5,966 nt of DNA from assembly GCA_002390305.1 (NCBI GenBank), contig DGPE01000060.1, positions 1-5,966 of the forward strand, read 5' to 3'. Below are positions 1 through 5,890 of the stretch, in pieces. The notes below the pieces were generated by a model, which worked only from the letters and a program-made list of their open reading frames with translations, was not told the DNA's origin and did no database searches. Position 1 is the first letter of the stretch. Each line of letters begins with the position of its first letter. The translations under genes and the position numbers were made by a program. Source of the DNA: Micrococcales bacterium UBA4448. GTDB taxonomy: Bacteria; Actinomycetota; Actinomycetes; Actinomycetales; Microbacteriaceae.

Positions 1-186
1 GCTGCAATTGGCCCGCTGGTGATTGGCACTCAGTTCGCAGCCCTAGCCGCAGTTGCCGCCGGAGTTAAGCCGCTGAAGACTTCCATTGTGATTTCGGTTG
101 CGACTTTGTTCTGGGCCACCCTGTTGGCAATTGTGTTCGTCGTTGCAGGCCTGGATGGCGTTCCAGGCTTTGACTCCGAAGGTTAA
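1..186 (+). CDS. Membrane protein, 3' end only (probable small multidrug export family protein)
   Basis: The reading frame is open from the first base to a TAA at 184-186, giving the last 61 residues of a protein whose start lies outside the window. The fragment begins AAIGPLVIGTQFAALAAVAA, then has a short basic turn (GVKPLKTS), a hydrophobic segment of about 22 residues (IVISVATLFWATLLAIVFVV), and a short acidic tail ending DSEG. This fits the C-terminal end of a polytopic membrane protein. The GPL-x-x-x-TQF pattern followed by a final helix resembles, from memory, the C-terminus of proteins annotated as small multidrug efflux/export proteins in Microbacteriaceae. Substrate and function cannot be read from this fragment. 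It is convergent with aspS, with only 4 nt between the two stop codons. The coding call is secure; the family call is tentative. Confidence 0.6.
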   Translation, partial: AAIGPLVIGTQFAALAAVAAGVKPLKTSIVISVATLFWATLLAIVFVVAGLDGVPGFDSEG

Positions 187-190
187 ATAT

Positions 191-1501
191 TTATGGCTCT
201 AGGCGGTTTGGACCTCTAAAGAGGAAGCTTGCCTCTCTGATATTTGAGAGGTTCAGCAGAAGCATCAGGACCCTGGTGAGTCCCATGCCGAAACCACCGT
301 GGGGCGGAACTCCGTAGCGGAAGAAGTCTAGGTAAGCGCTCAAGCTTTCTGGCTCGAGACCTTTTTCTTTTATCTGCTCGGTGAGGATGTCAACACGGTG
401 CTCACGCTGAGCACCGGTAGTAATCTCGGTGCCCTTCCAGATCAAGTCGTAGCTCTTGGTGAGCTCCGGGTTGTCCTCGTGACGCATGTGATAGAACGGG
501 CGAATGTTCTTCGGGTAGTCGGTTAGGAAGACGAACTCGTGATCGAAGGCCTCTGCGACGTGAGCGGAGATTTGACGCTCACCCTCAGGGTCTAGGTCGC
601 CGTCCTGTCTTGGAACTTTATAGCCTCTGGCCTCCACAATTTCGTGAGCTTGTGCCAAAGGAATTCTTGGGAACGGTGTTGATGGAACCTTAACCTCGAA
701 GCCGTAAAGCGCTTCGATTTCGGCCCCATGGTTGTCTTTGACTGCCTGAATCGCATTCACCATGAGCTGCTCTTGGAAGTTCATGACGTCTTCGTGAGAG
801 TCGATCCAACTCATCTCCATGTCGACCGAGACAAACTCAGTGGCATGCCGAGAGGTAAAGGATGGGTCAGCCCTGAAAACCGGTCCAATCTCGAATACTT
901 TTCCAAGTCCTGCTGCCATTGACATTTGCTTATAGAACTGTGGGCTTTGGGCTAGGTAGGCATGGGTTTCGAAGTATTCAAGCTTGAAGAGCTCAGCGTG
1001 GGATTCTGAAGGGGAGCCCATTAGTTTCGGGGAGTGAATCTCGGTGAAGTTATTCGCTAACCAGTGTTCGCGCCAGGTCTTTTCTATTGTGGTTTGAATC
1101 TTCAGCATGAGAGAAAGCTCTGGCCTGCGGTAGTCCAAAAAGCGCCAGTCCAGACGCTTGTCAATTGATGTGTCATCTGCAATTGGGCTGTCAGGAAGCG
1201 ATGCCCCGACAACCTCTAGGCCCTCTAGGAGAATTTCAATTCCCCCGAGCTTGACTCGTTCATCATGCTTGAGCTTGCCCTTGATGATCACGAAGGATCC
1301 GTGGCTGAGTGCGCTGACCTGATCTGCCAGTGCGTCCTCGTCAGCTGGGCGTGGGTAGGTGACCTGCACGCTGCCTGATTCGTCTCGGATGATTATGAAC
1401 TGAATGCGCTTCTGATCTCTGAGGGTTTCAACCCAGCCACCGATGGTTACTGGTCCATCCTCGGAAGTGGAAAGAGAGCTGATGAGTTTGCGGTCTAGCA
1501 T
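191..1501 (-). CDS. aspS: Aspartyl-tRNA synthetase, short archaeal-like type (possibly Asp-tRNA(Asp/Asn) ligase)
   Basis: This cytoplasmic class II aminoacyl-tRNA synthetase charges tRNA with aspartate using ATP. The 436-residue protein has an N-terminal OB-fold anticodon-binding domain (about 1-105, with GGWVETLRD at 21-29 and IIIRDESG at 36-43) and a catalytic domain from about 125. Visible landmarks are the motif 1 proline in IHSPKL (P158), a loop GSPSES (162-167), AQSPQFYKQ (184-192), motif 2 FRADPSFTSRH (209-219), TTGAQREHR (361-369) and motif 3 GGFGMGLTR (402-410, R410). It lacks the GAD insertion of the roughly 590-residue bacterial AspRS, so it belongs to the archaeal-like group, which is often non-discriminating when Asn-tRNA is made by GatCAB. 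The start was set at the ATG at 1499-1501: an AGAGGA Shine-Dalgarno lies 9 nt upstream and the protein then begins MLDRKL, as expected for the family. In-frame upstream starts at 1531 (ATG) and 1537 (GTG) would add 10 or 12 residues without a comparable site. It is transcribed away from the ccs operon. Confidence 0.95.
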   Translation of the reverse strand: MLDRKLISSLSTSEDGPVTIGGWVETLRDQKRIQFIIIRDESGSVQVTYPRPADEDALADQVSALSHGSFVIIKGKLKHDERVKLGGIEILLEGLEVVGASLPDSPIADDTSIDKRLDWRFLDYRRPELSLMLKIQTTIEKTWREHWLANNFTEIHSPKLMGSPSESHAELFKLEYFETHAYLAQSPQFYKQMSMAAGLGKVFEIGPVFRADPSFTSRHATEFVSVDMEMSWIDSHEDVMNFQEQLMVNAIQAVKDNHGAEIEALYGFEVKVPSTPFPRIPLAQAHEIVEARGYKVPRQDGDLDPEGERQISAHVAEAFDHEFVFLTDYPKNIRPFYHMRHEDNPELTKSYDLIWKGTEITTGAQREHRVDILTEQIKEKGLEPESLSAYLDFFRYGVPPHGGFGMGLTRVLMLLLNLSNIREASFLFRGPNRLEP

Positions 1502-1510
1502 TTTTGAGAA

Positions 1511-1516
1511 TCCTCT
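1511..1516 (-). promoter_or_regulatory. Ribosome binding site that fixes the aspS start
   Basis: Read on the minus strand, AGAGGA lies at 1516-1511 with a 9-nt spacer before the ATG at 1501-1499. This favours the 436-residue start over the in-frame ATG (1531) and GTG (1537) further upstream. Confidence 0.7.
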
Positions 1517-1546
1517 GAGTATCTGGTGCATGGGCACTTTCGCCCA

Positions 1547-1552
1547 AGTTTA
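1547..1552 (-). promoter_or_regulatory. Candidate -10 element of aspS
   Basis: On the minus strand TAAACT reads 1552-1547, the mirror image of the plus-strand hexamer. It would start transcription near 1540 and give aspS a leader of about 40 nt that contains the AGAGGA site. No good -35 is visible, as is common in actinobacterial promoters, so support is limited. Confidence 0.35.
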
Positions 1553-1559
1553 GCGAAGG

Positions 1560-1565
1560 TAAACT
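1560..1565 (+). promoter_or_regulatory. Candidate -10 element of the ccs operon (leaderless arrangement)
   Basis: TAAACT fits the actinobacterial TANNNT -10 pattern and is followed by exactly 6 nt before the ATG at 1572. Transcription would therefore start at or next to the A of the start codon. No convincing TTGACA-like -35 is present at 16-18 bp (CTTTCG or ACTTTC), so this rests on the hexamer and its spacing alone. Confidence 0.4.
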
Positions 1566-1571
1566 TGTTTC

Positions 1572-2213
1572 ATGCCCGCCTCTCGTCTTCACCTAGTGCG
1601 CCACGGAGAAGTATTCAATCCCCGCGGCGTTCTATACGAGCGAATTGAGGGCTTTGAGCTTTCAGAGCGAGGCCATGAAATGGCCGCTGCGGCCGCCCAA
1701 GATCTTGCCGATCAGGGTAGAAAAATCAAGCGGCTAATAGCTTCGCCGCTGATTCGAACTCAGCAATCAGCACAGCCAATTGCCATGGCATTTGGCATTG
1801 AAGCCAACCTTGATGAGCGTGTGATTGAACCTTGGAACAAATTCAAGGGCATCAAGCTTGCGCCAAAAGCATTCCTGAAAAACCCAAGTCTTTTGATCAA
1901 CCTGAGAAACCCAAATCTCCCCAGTTGGGGTGAGCCATACCAGCAGGTTGCGAGTCGAATGAATCAGGCAGCTCTAGAGGCATGGGATTCGGTAGATGGT
2001 GGCGACGTTGTTATCGTTTCGCATCAGTTGCCGATCTGGATGCTCTATCGATCTACTGCCGGCCTGAAGCTTCCCCACAGTCCCAGCAGCAGAAGGTGCT
2101 CGCTTTCATCGATCACAAGCTTTGAGGTTGTCGACGGCAAGCTGACCGAAGTTCATTACACAGAACCCGGACTTGGGCACAGCGCAGATGCTGTTGACGG
2201 CGGTGCAGTGTGA
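1572..2213 (+). CDS. Histidine phosphatase (phosphoglycerate mutase-like, branch 1), first gene of the ccs operon
   Basis: This is a predicted soluble cytoplasmic phosphohydrolase of 213 residues, using a phospho-histidine intermediate. The catalytic core is recognisable: LVRHGE (R10, H11 nucleophile), LSERGHEMA (30-38), SPLIRTQQSA (58-67, R62), the general-acid region DERVIEPWNKFKG (81-93, probably E86), WGEPY (119-123) in place of the usual GES segment, and VSHQ (149-152, second histidine H151). The substrate cannot be deduced; true glycolytic mutase activity is unlikely for this subgroup. The ATG at 1572 is the only reasonable start, because in-frame stops lie at 1551 and 1560 and the RHG motif is only ten codons in. 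The nearest purine-rich site (AAGG, 1556-1559) is 12 nt away, which is long and is consistent with a leaderless mRNA. Its stop overlaps the next start by 4 bp. A phosphatase at this position is also found next to the mycobacterial ccs genes (Rv0525). Confidence 0.88.
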   Translation: MPASRLHLVRHGEVFNPRGVLYERIEGFELSERGHEMAAAAAQDLADQGRKIKRLIASPLIRTQQSAQPIAMAFGIEANLDERVIEPWNKFKGIKLAPKAFLKNPSLLINLRNPNLPSWGEPYQQVASRMNQAALEAWDSVDGGDVVIVSHQLPIWMLYRSTAGLKLPHSPSSRRCSLSSITSFEVVDGKLTEVHYTEPGLGHSADAVDGGAV

Positions 2214-2797
2214 GAAGGGCCAAACTTTTCAAGGTTGGACTGATTGCTGCAACGGTGACAGTTCTGCTAGCCGCTTGTGCGAATGATCCGTTGGCTGACC
2301 AGTTCCGCGCTGGTGATAATAAGAATTACATTGCAGGAGACGGAACGGTAACAGAGTTTGCATTGGGTTCACGGCCCGGCTTTGAGTCATTTTCTGGGGT
2401 TACTGAATCGGGGCAGACCCTCGACAGTTCAGCCTTCGCGGGAAATGTTGTGGTTCTGAACTGGTGGTATGCAGCTTGTGCTCCATGCCGAGCAGAAGCT
2501 CCAGATTTGGCAATACTTAGTGAAGAGTTTGCTGATTCGGTGCAGTTTGTCGGTGTGAATGTGCGCGACACTGCCGAAACGGCGTTGAGCTTCGACAGAG
2601 CTTTTGGCATTGACTTTCCCTCCATCATGGATGCGCAATCCGGAGCGGTTTCATTGGCATTCACCGGGGTCGTCTCACCTCAAGCTGTCCCGACAACCGT
2701 CGTGATTGATCGGGAAGGCAAAGTTGCCTCGAGAATTTTGGGCAGGATCGACGCTTCGATTCTGCGCACTTTGATTCAGACTGTGGTGGATCAATGA
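2210..2797 (+). CDS. resA: ResA/TlpA-like thioredoxin-fold lipoprotein (cytochrome c biogenesis thiol reductase)
   Basis: This is an extracytoplasmic thiol-disulfide oxidoreductase that keeps the CXXCH cysteines of apocytochrome c reduced for haem attachment in System II. The 195-residue protein starts with a basic n-region (MRRAKLFK), a hydrophobic stretch, and a lipobox LAAC with the lipidated cysteine at C23, so it should be membrane-anchored and outward-facing. The thioredoxin domain runs from about 50 to 195, with the active site NWWYAACAPCRAEAP (84-98; C90 and C93), VGVNVRD (114-120), the cis-proline segment AVPTTVVID (159-167; P161) and a C-terminal helix. The start is GTG at 2210, overlapping the preceding stop as GTGA, with weak upstream GGCGG. 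It overlaps ccdA by 4 bp, and CcdA is its expected electron donor. In mycobacteria the equivalent gene is Rv0526 (CcsX). Confidence 0.92.
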   Translation: MRRAKLFKVGLIAATVTVLLAACANDPLADQFRAGDNKNYIAGDGTVTEFALGSRPGFESFSGVTESGQTLDSSAFAGNVVVLNWWYAACAPCRAEAPDLAILSEEFADSVQFVGVNVRDTAETALSFDRAFGIDFPSIMDAQSGAVSLAFTGVVSPQAVPTTVVIDREGKVASRILGRIDASILRTLIQTVVDQ

Positions 2798-3516
2798 ATG
2801 CCGGAGAAATAGCACTCAACGGTTCCATGCTGATAGCAATCCCGGTCGCATTACTGGCTGGAATTATCACCTTCGTCTCTCCCTGCGTTTTGCCATTGGT
2901 CCCCGGTTACTTGGGTTATGTTTCCGGTTCCGCTAACTCCAAAACCAAGGTCATGACAGGTGCACTTTTGTTTGTGCTTGGCTTTACCGCGGTGTTTGTT
3001 TCCTTGGGTGTTTTGGCGGGAACCGCTGGGTTGTTGTTTATCGCTAGAAACCCTTGGATTCAGGTTGTCCTTGGCGCCCTAGTGGTTCTGTTTGGTTTTG
3101 CCATGATTGGCCAGCTGGGGTTTTTGCAGCGGACTCTCAAGTTGAAGATATCTCCAAAGCTCGGTCTTGCGGGTGCTCCGTTTCTGGGAATTGTCTTTGC
3201 CCTTGGATGGACACCCTGCATAGGGCCGACTCTGTCTGCGGTTTTGGTTCTGGCCTCCGATACAGCTGATCCACTGCGCGGCGGCATTCTTGCAACTGCC
3301 TATTCCCTTGGAATCGGAATTCCATTTATTTTGATTGCCGCAGGTTTTGACTGGGCGAAGTCTTCAGTGAGTTTTGTCAAAAAGCACATCAGGGTATTCA
3401 ATCTTGTCGGTGGTGGCATGTTGATAGCTGTGGGTATTTTGCTAATGACTGGTCTTTGGATGAGATTTACAAATTGGCTTCAGGTGGTGACCAGTGGCTT
3501 CCAGCTTCCTCTCTAA
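2794..3516 (+). CDS. ccdA: Cytochrome c biogenesis protein CcdA (transmembrane thiol electron carrier)
   Basis: CcdA carries reducing equivalents from cytoplasmic thioredoxin across the membrane to the ResA-like lipoprotein. The 240-residue protein has six hydrophobic segments, near residues 13-35, 54-76, 86-107, 126-155, 165-185 and 203-223. The two family hallmark cysteines are each followed closely by proline-rich sequence: FVSPCVLPLVPGYLGY (27-42; C31) and GWTPCIGPTLS (138-148; C142). The spacing of about 110 residues and the overall length match a stand-alone CcdA without the extra domains of DsbD. The ATG at 2794 overlaps the previous TGA (ATGA), and GGTGGA just upstream can serve as ribosome site. 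Its 3' end overlaps resB by 23 bp. It is placed exactly between its predicted partner lipoprotein and the haem ligation genes. Confidence 0.95.
   Translation: MNAGEIALNGSMLIAIPVALLAGIITFVSPCVLPLVPGYLGYVSGSANSKTKVMTGALLFVLGFTAVFVSLGVLAGTAGLLFIARNPWIQVVLGALVVLFGFAMIGQLGFLQRTLKLKISPKLGLAGAPFLGIVFALGWTPCIGPTLSAVLVLASDTADPLRGGILATAYSLGIGIPFILIAAGFDWAKSSVSFVKKHIRVFNLVGGGMLIAVGILLMTGLWMRFTNWLQVVTSGFQLPL
3482..3487 (+). promoter_or_regulatory. Ribosome binding site for resB inside the ccdA coding sequence
   Basis: AGGTGG is followed by 6 nt and then the GTG at 3494. It lies within the last codons of ccdA and supports the overlapping GTG start over the ATG at 3560, which has no good site in front of it. 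Confidence 0.55.
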
Positions 3517-4996
3517 ATTGTCTTTCTGGCCAAGGTGGTTCTGGCGCCAGCTGACCTCGATGCGAAACGCCCTACTTCTTTTGTTGTTGCTTGCGATTGC
3601 CGCAGTTCCGGGAAGTGTTTATCCGCAGCGCAGTGCGGACCCAAATGGTGTGGCGGTTTTTTATGACAACGAACCTGAATTGGCAGCAGTACTGGATTCG
3701 CTGCAATTATTTGATGTTTACACATCGGTTTGGTTCTCTGCGATTTATATTTTGTTATTTGTTTCTTTGGCGGGATGTGTGCTGCCCAGGACCAAAATTC
3801 ACTATGTGGCGCTTCTGGCAAAGCCAGTCCAGACCCCAGCAAATCTCAAGCGGATGCCTGAGTACGTGACCGGAACTGGAAATGAAACCGTGTTGGACAA
3901 GGCGCTTGCTGTTTTGAAAAAACGCGGCTTCAGAGTTCAAAAACAAGAGGGCTCGGTCAGTGCTGAAAAGGGTTATGCCAAAGAAACCGGCAACCTCCTT
4001 TTTCACTACGCCCTGGTTGGCGTGCTGATTGCGGTTGGTGCCGGCGGGGGTTTGAGTTTTTCCGGGCAAAGGGTTCTGGTCGAGGGTGACACTTTTGTGA
4101 ATAACCTTGCCAGTTATGATTCGTTTTCCCCGGGTGCACTTTTTGATGAGAGCCAGCTGGAACCCTTTAGTTTGACCCTTGATGAGTTTGATGTTGTTTA
4201 CGATTTGGCCAACAGGGCAAACATTGGCCAGCCGATCGACTTCATTGCATCCATTACCGCTGACCTTGGCGACGAGATTGTCACAGACGAAATCCGGGTA
4301 AACCAGCCCTTGGCTGCCACCGGTGCAAATGTTTTTCTGACCGGAAATGGTTTTGCTCCCGTGATTACAGTCTTCGACGGTGAGGGAAATATCACCTTCG
4401 CCGGCCCAGTGGTGTTTTTGCCCCAAGACAACAACATGACCTCGCTGGGGGTCATCAAGGCCCCGGATGCAATCCCGGAGCAGCTCGGGATAATTGCTTT
4501 TTTCTATCCGACCGCGGAAAAGCTGGTTAGCGGCGCATACACTTCCATTTACCCAGATCCGATCTCACCGCTACTGACCATGAATGTCTACACCGGCGAC
4601 CTCGGCCTTGATTCAGGGGTCCCAAGAAATGTTTATGCTCTCGACACCACGAATATGGGACTCATTGCTGGACGCGGCGGCAAAGCCCCCGCTATCGAGC
4701 TCGAGGTTGGGCAGTCAGCTGAGCTTCCTGGCAACATGGGCTCGGTCAGATTTGACGGGCTGCTTAGGTTTGCCTCGCTGGATATTGCCTATAACCCAGG
4801 TGGAATTTGGGTGCTGGTTTTTGCACTTTTGGCACTCGGCTCAATGTCGGTGTCCCTGATGGTTCCAAGGAGAAGAGTCTGGGTGAAGGTGCTTGAAGGT
4901 GGCAAAATTGAGTACGCAGCTTTGTCAAGACGGGATGATCCTGACCTACCAAATGTGTTGCAAGATATCGTTACTGAAATCGAAAAAGAGAGTTAA
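3494..4996 (+). CDS. resB: Cytochrome c biogenesis protein ResB (CcsB-type partner of the haem lyase)
   Basis: ResB is the membrane partner of the WWD protein in the System II haem export and attachment complex. The 500-residue product has three N-terminal membrane helices (about 24-40, 78-97, 168-187), a large outward-facing domain (about 188-435), a fourth helix (about 437-457) and a cytoplasmic tail. Family features are the first-helix entry SMRNALLLLLLLAIAAVPGS followed by YPQ, the second helix DVYTSVWFSAIYILLFVSLAGC, a third helix opened by LLFHYALVG (H171), and NVYTGDLGLDSGVPRNVYALD near 364-384. H171 is the only histidine within a predicted helix. The GTG start at 3494 overlaps ccdA by 23 bp and has AGGTGG 6 nt upstream. 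Length is normal for actinobacterial ResB. ccsB follows after 3 nt, which fits the two acting as a complex. The naming of CcsA and CcsB is inconsistent between databases. Confidence 0.93.
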   Translation: MASSFLSKLSFWPRWFWRQLTSMRNALLLLLLLAIAAVPGSVYPQRSADPNGVAVFYDNEPELAAVLDSLQLFDVYTSVWFSAIYILLFVSLAGCVLPRTKIHYVALLAKPVQTPANLKRMPEYVTGTGNETVLDKALAVLKKRGFRVQKQEGSVSAEKGYAKETGNLLFHYALVGVLIAVGAGGGLSFSGQRVLVEGDTFVNNLASYDSFSPGALFDESQLEPFSLTLDEFDVVYDLANRANIGQPIDFIASITADLGDEIVTDEIRVNQPLAATGANVFLTGNGFAPVITVFDGEGNITFAGPVVFLPQDNNMTSLGVIKAPDAIPEQLGIIAFFYPTAEKLVSGAYTSIYPDPISPLLTMNVYTGDLGLDSGVPRNVYALDTTNMGLIAGRGGKAPAIELEVGQSAELPGNMGSVRFDGLLRFASLDIAYNPGGIWVLVFALLALGSMSVSLMVPRRRVWVKVLEGGKIEYAALSRRDDPDLPNVLQDIVTEIEKES

Positions 4997-4999
4997 TAA

Positions 5000-5890
5000 A
5001 TGACCCAAGTTGTTCTGAACGAGTCCCTCTCGCAGTTCTCGCTGCTGTTTGTCTCGTCAGCTATGGCATTTTTGGCACTTGCACTGGTGCTGTTCTCCTT
5101 TCAGCTAGTGAAGCTGTCCACAGCCGGCGATGAGATTGTTGCTGGTAAAGCCGACAGGTTGAGCACCAGCGAGCGAGCAGGTTTTGTGATGCTCTGGGTA
5201 GCGACATTGGTTTTGGGTGCTGGGGTCGTCATGCGAGGCATCGCTGCGGGGCGAGTGCCGTGGGCAAACATGTATGAGTTTTCAATCAGCGGTGCGTTTC
5301 TGATTCTGCTGATTTACCTAACGGCTTTGAAAATTAGAGACCTTAGATTCATCGCGACTTTTATCTCTGGCTTTGCTTTGGTAATCATTTTTGCGGCCGT
5401 TTCGCTGTTCTATGTTGAAGTGCAAACGGTTATGCCGGCTTTGCAGAGTTACTGGTTGGTCATTCACGTTGTGGTGGCAATCATGGCTACCGGATTCTTT
5501 TCGGTTGCGGCCGGACTGCACATTTTTTACCTCTTAAAGGCATCGGGGAAAGCCAAGGCGCTTTTTGACAGGTTCCCAACCCTTGTTCAGATGGAGCGTG
5601 TTGCCTACCGGTTCAACGTGGTCGGCTTTGTGCTCTGGAGCTTTACTTTGATCGCCGGCGCCATTTGGGCAGAGCGCGCTTGGCACCGCTACTGGGGCTG
5701 GGACACCAAAGAGGTTTGGACTTTCATAATCTGGGTGCTCTACGCCGGCTATCTCCATGCCATGGCAACCAGGGGATGGACTGGTAAGCGTGCCGCCTGG
5801 CTTGGTTTGGTTGCATTCCTTTCGGTGATTTTCAACTTCACCATCGTGAACCTATTTTTCAAGGGCCTTCACGTTTACTCCGGGCTATAG
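5000..5890 (+). CDS. ccsB: Haem lyase/exporter subunit of System II cytochrome c maturation, WWD domain (CcsB; also CcsA/ResC)
   Basis: This polytopic protein presents haem on the outer face for attachment to apocytochrome c, together with ResB. The 296 residues contain about eight hydrophobic segments (near 13-36, 61-80, 95-110, 118-139, 152-178, 205-223, 239-254, 267-288). The tryptophan-rich haem-handling motif is WAERAWHRYWGWDTKEVW (223-240). The expected flanking histidines are H156 (before the WWD), H253 in AGYLH and H291 in GLHVYSGL at the C-terminus. Their spacing agrees with the outer-ligand, membrane-ligand and outer-ligand histidines described for CcsBA fusions. H229 inside the WWD is unusual. 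The ATG at 5000 follows the resB stop by 3 nt, with AGAGAG upstream (4987-4992 region). The protein ends with the normal family C-terminus, so the gene is complete and closes the operon as seen here. Confidence 0.94.
   Translation: MTQVVLNESLSQFSLLFVSSAMAFLALALVLFSFQLVKLSTAGDEIVAGKADRLSTSERAGFVMLWVATLVLGAGVVMRGIAAGRVPWANMYEFSISGAFLILLIYLTALKIRDLRFIATFISGFALVIIFAAVSLFYVEVQTVMPALQSYWLVIHVVVAIMATGFFSVAAGLHIFYLLKASGKAKALFDRFPTLVQMERVAYRFNVVGFVLWSFTLIAGAIWAERAWHRYWGWDTKEVWTFIIWVLYAGYLHAMATRGWTGKRAAWLGLVAFLSVIFNFTIVNLFFKGLHVYSGL

Larger units (their letters stand above)
1545..1567. repeat. Perfect 8-bp inverted repeat in the aspS/ccs divergent intergenic region
   Basis: The left arm CAAGTTTA (1545-1552) and right arm TAAACTTG (1560-1567) are exact reverse complements separated by the 7-nt GCGAAGG. 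The arm centres are about 15 bp apart, roughly one and a half helical turns. The repeat sits in the 70-nt region between the divergent starts at 1501 and 1572. Each arm contains TAAACT reading outward, so it may simply be two mirror-image promoter cores, an operator for a dimeric regulator, or both. I do not recognise it as the site of a known regulator. Confidence 0.75.

Noticed and set aside
728..922. 64-residue plus-strand frame inside aspS
   Set aside because: It lies antisense to the motif 2 region of aspS, and no homologous domain or ribosome site was seen.
1502..1537. Longer aspS reading frame starting at GTG 1537 or ATG 1531
   Set aside because: The extra 10-12 residues have no family similarity and no good ribosome site, whereas ATG 1501 has AGAGGA 9 nt upstream and gives the expected N-terminus.
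1531..1546. Short hairpin TGGGC/GCCCA in the divergent intergenic region
   Set aside because: The stem is only 5 bp with a 6-nt loop, has no T-run, and would be only partly transcribed if aspS transcription starts near 1540. It is not strong enough to call a regulatory element.
2326..2664. 112-residue minus-strand frame opposite the ResA-like gene
   Set aside because: The plus strand carries a lipobox, CAPC active site and cis-proline segment in one continuous frame; the antisense product shows no motif.
3657..3662. Six-T runs at 3657-3662, near 4496-4501 and near 5524 as possible slippage sites or frameshifts
   Set aside because: resB and ccsB stay in frame through these runs with normal family length, so there is no sign of a broken gene or programmed frameshift.
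3755..4426. 223-residue open frame on the minus strand opposite resB
   Set aside because: It is antisense to a clear ResB with membrane helices and family motifs. Its translation has no recognisable domain, and its presence follows from codon composition of the sense gene. Smaller antisense frames in the same region are rejected for the same reason.
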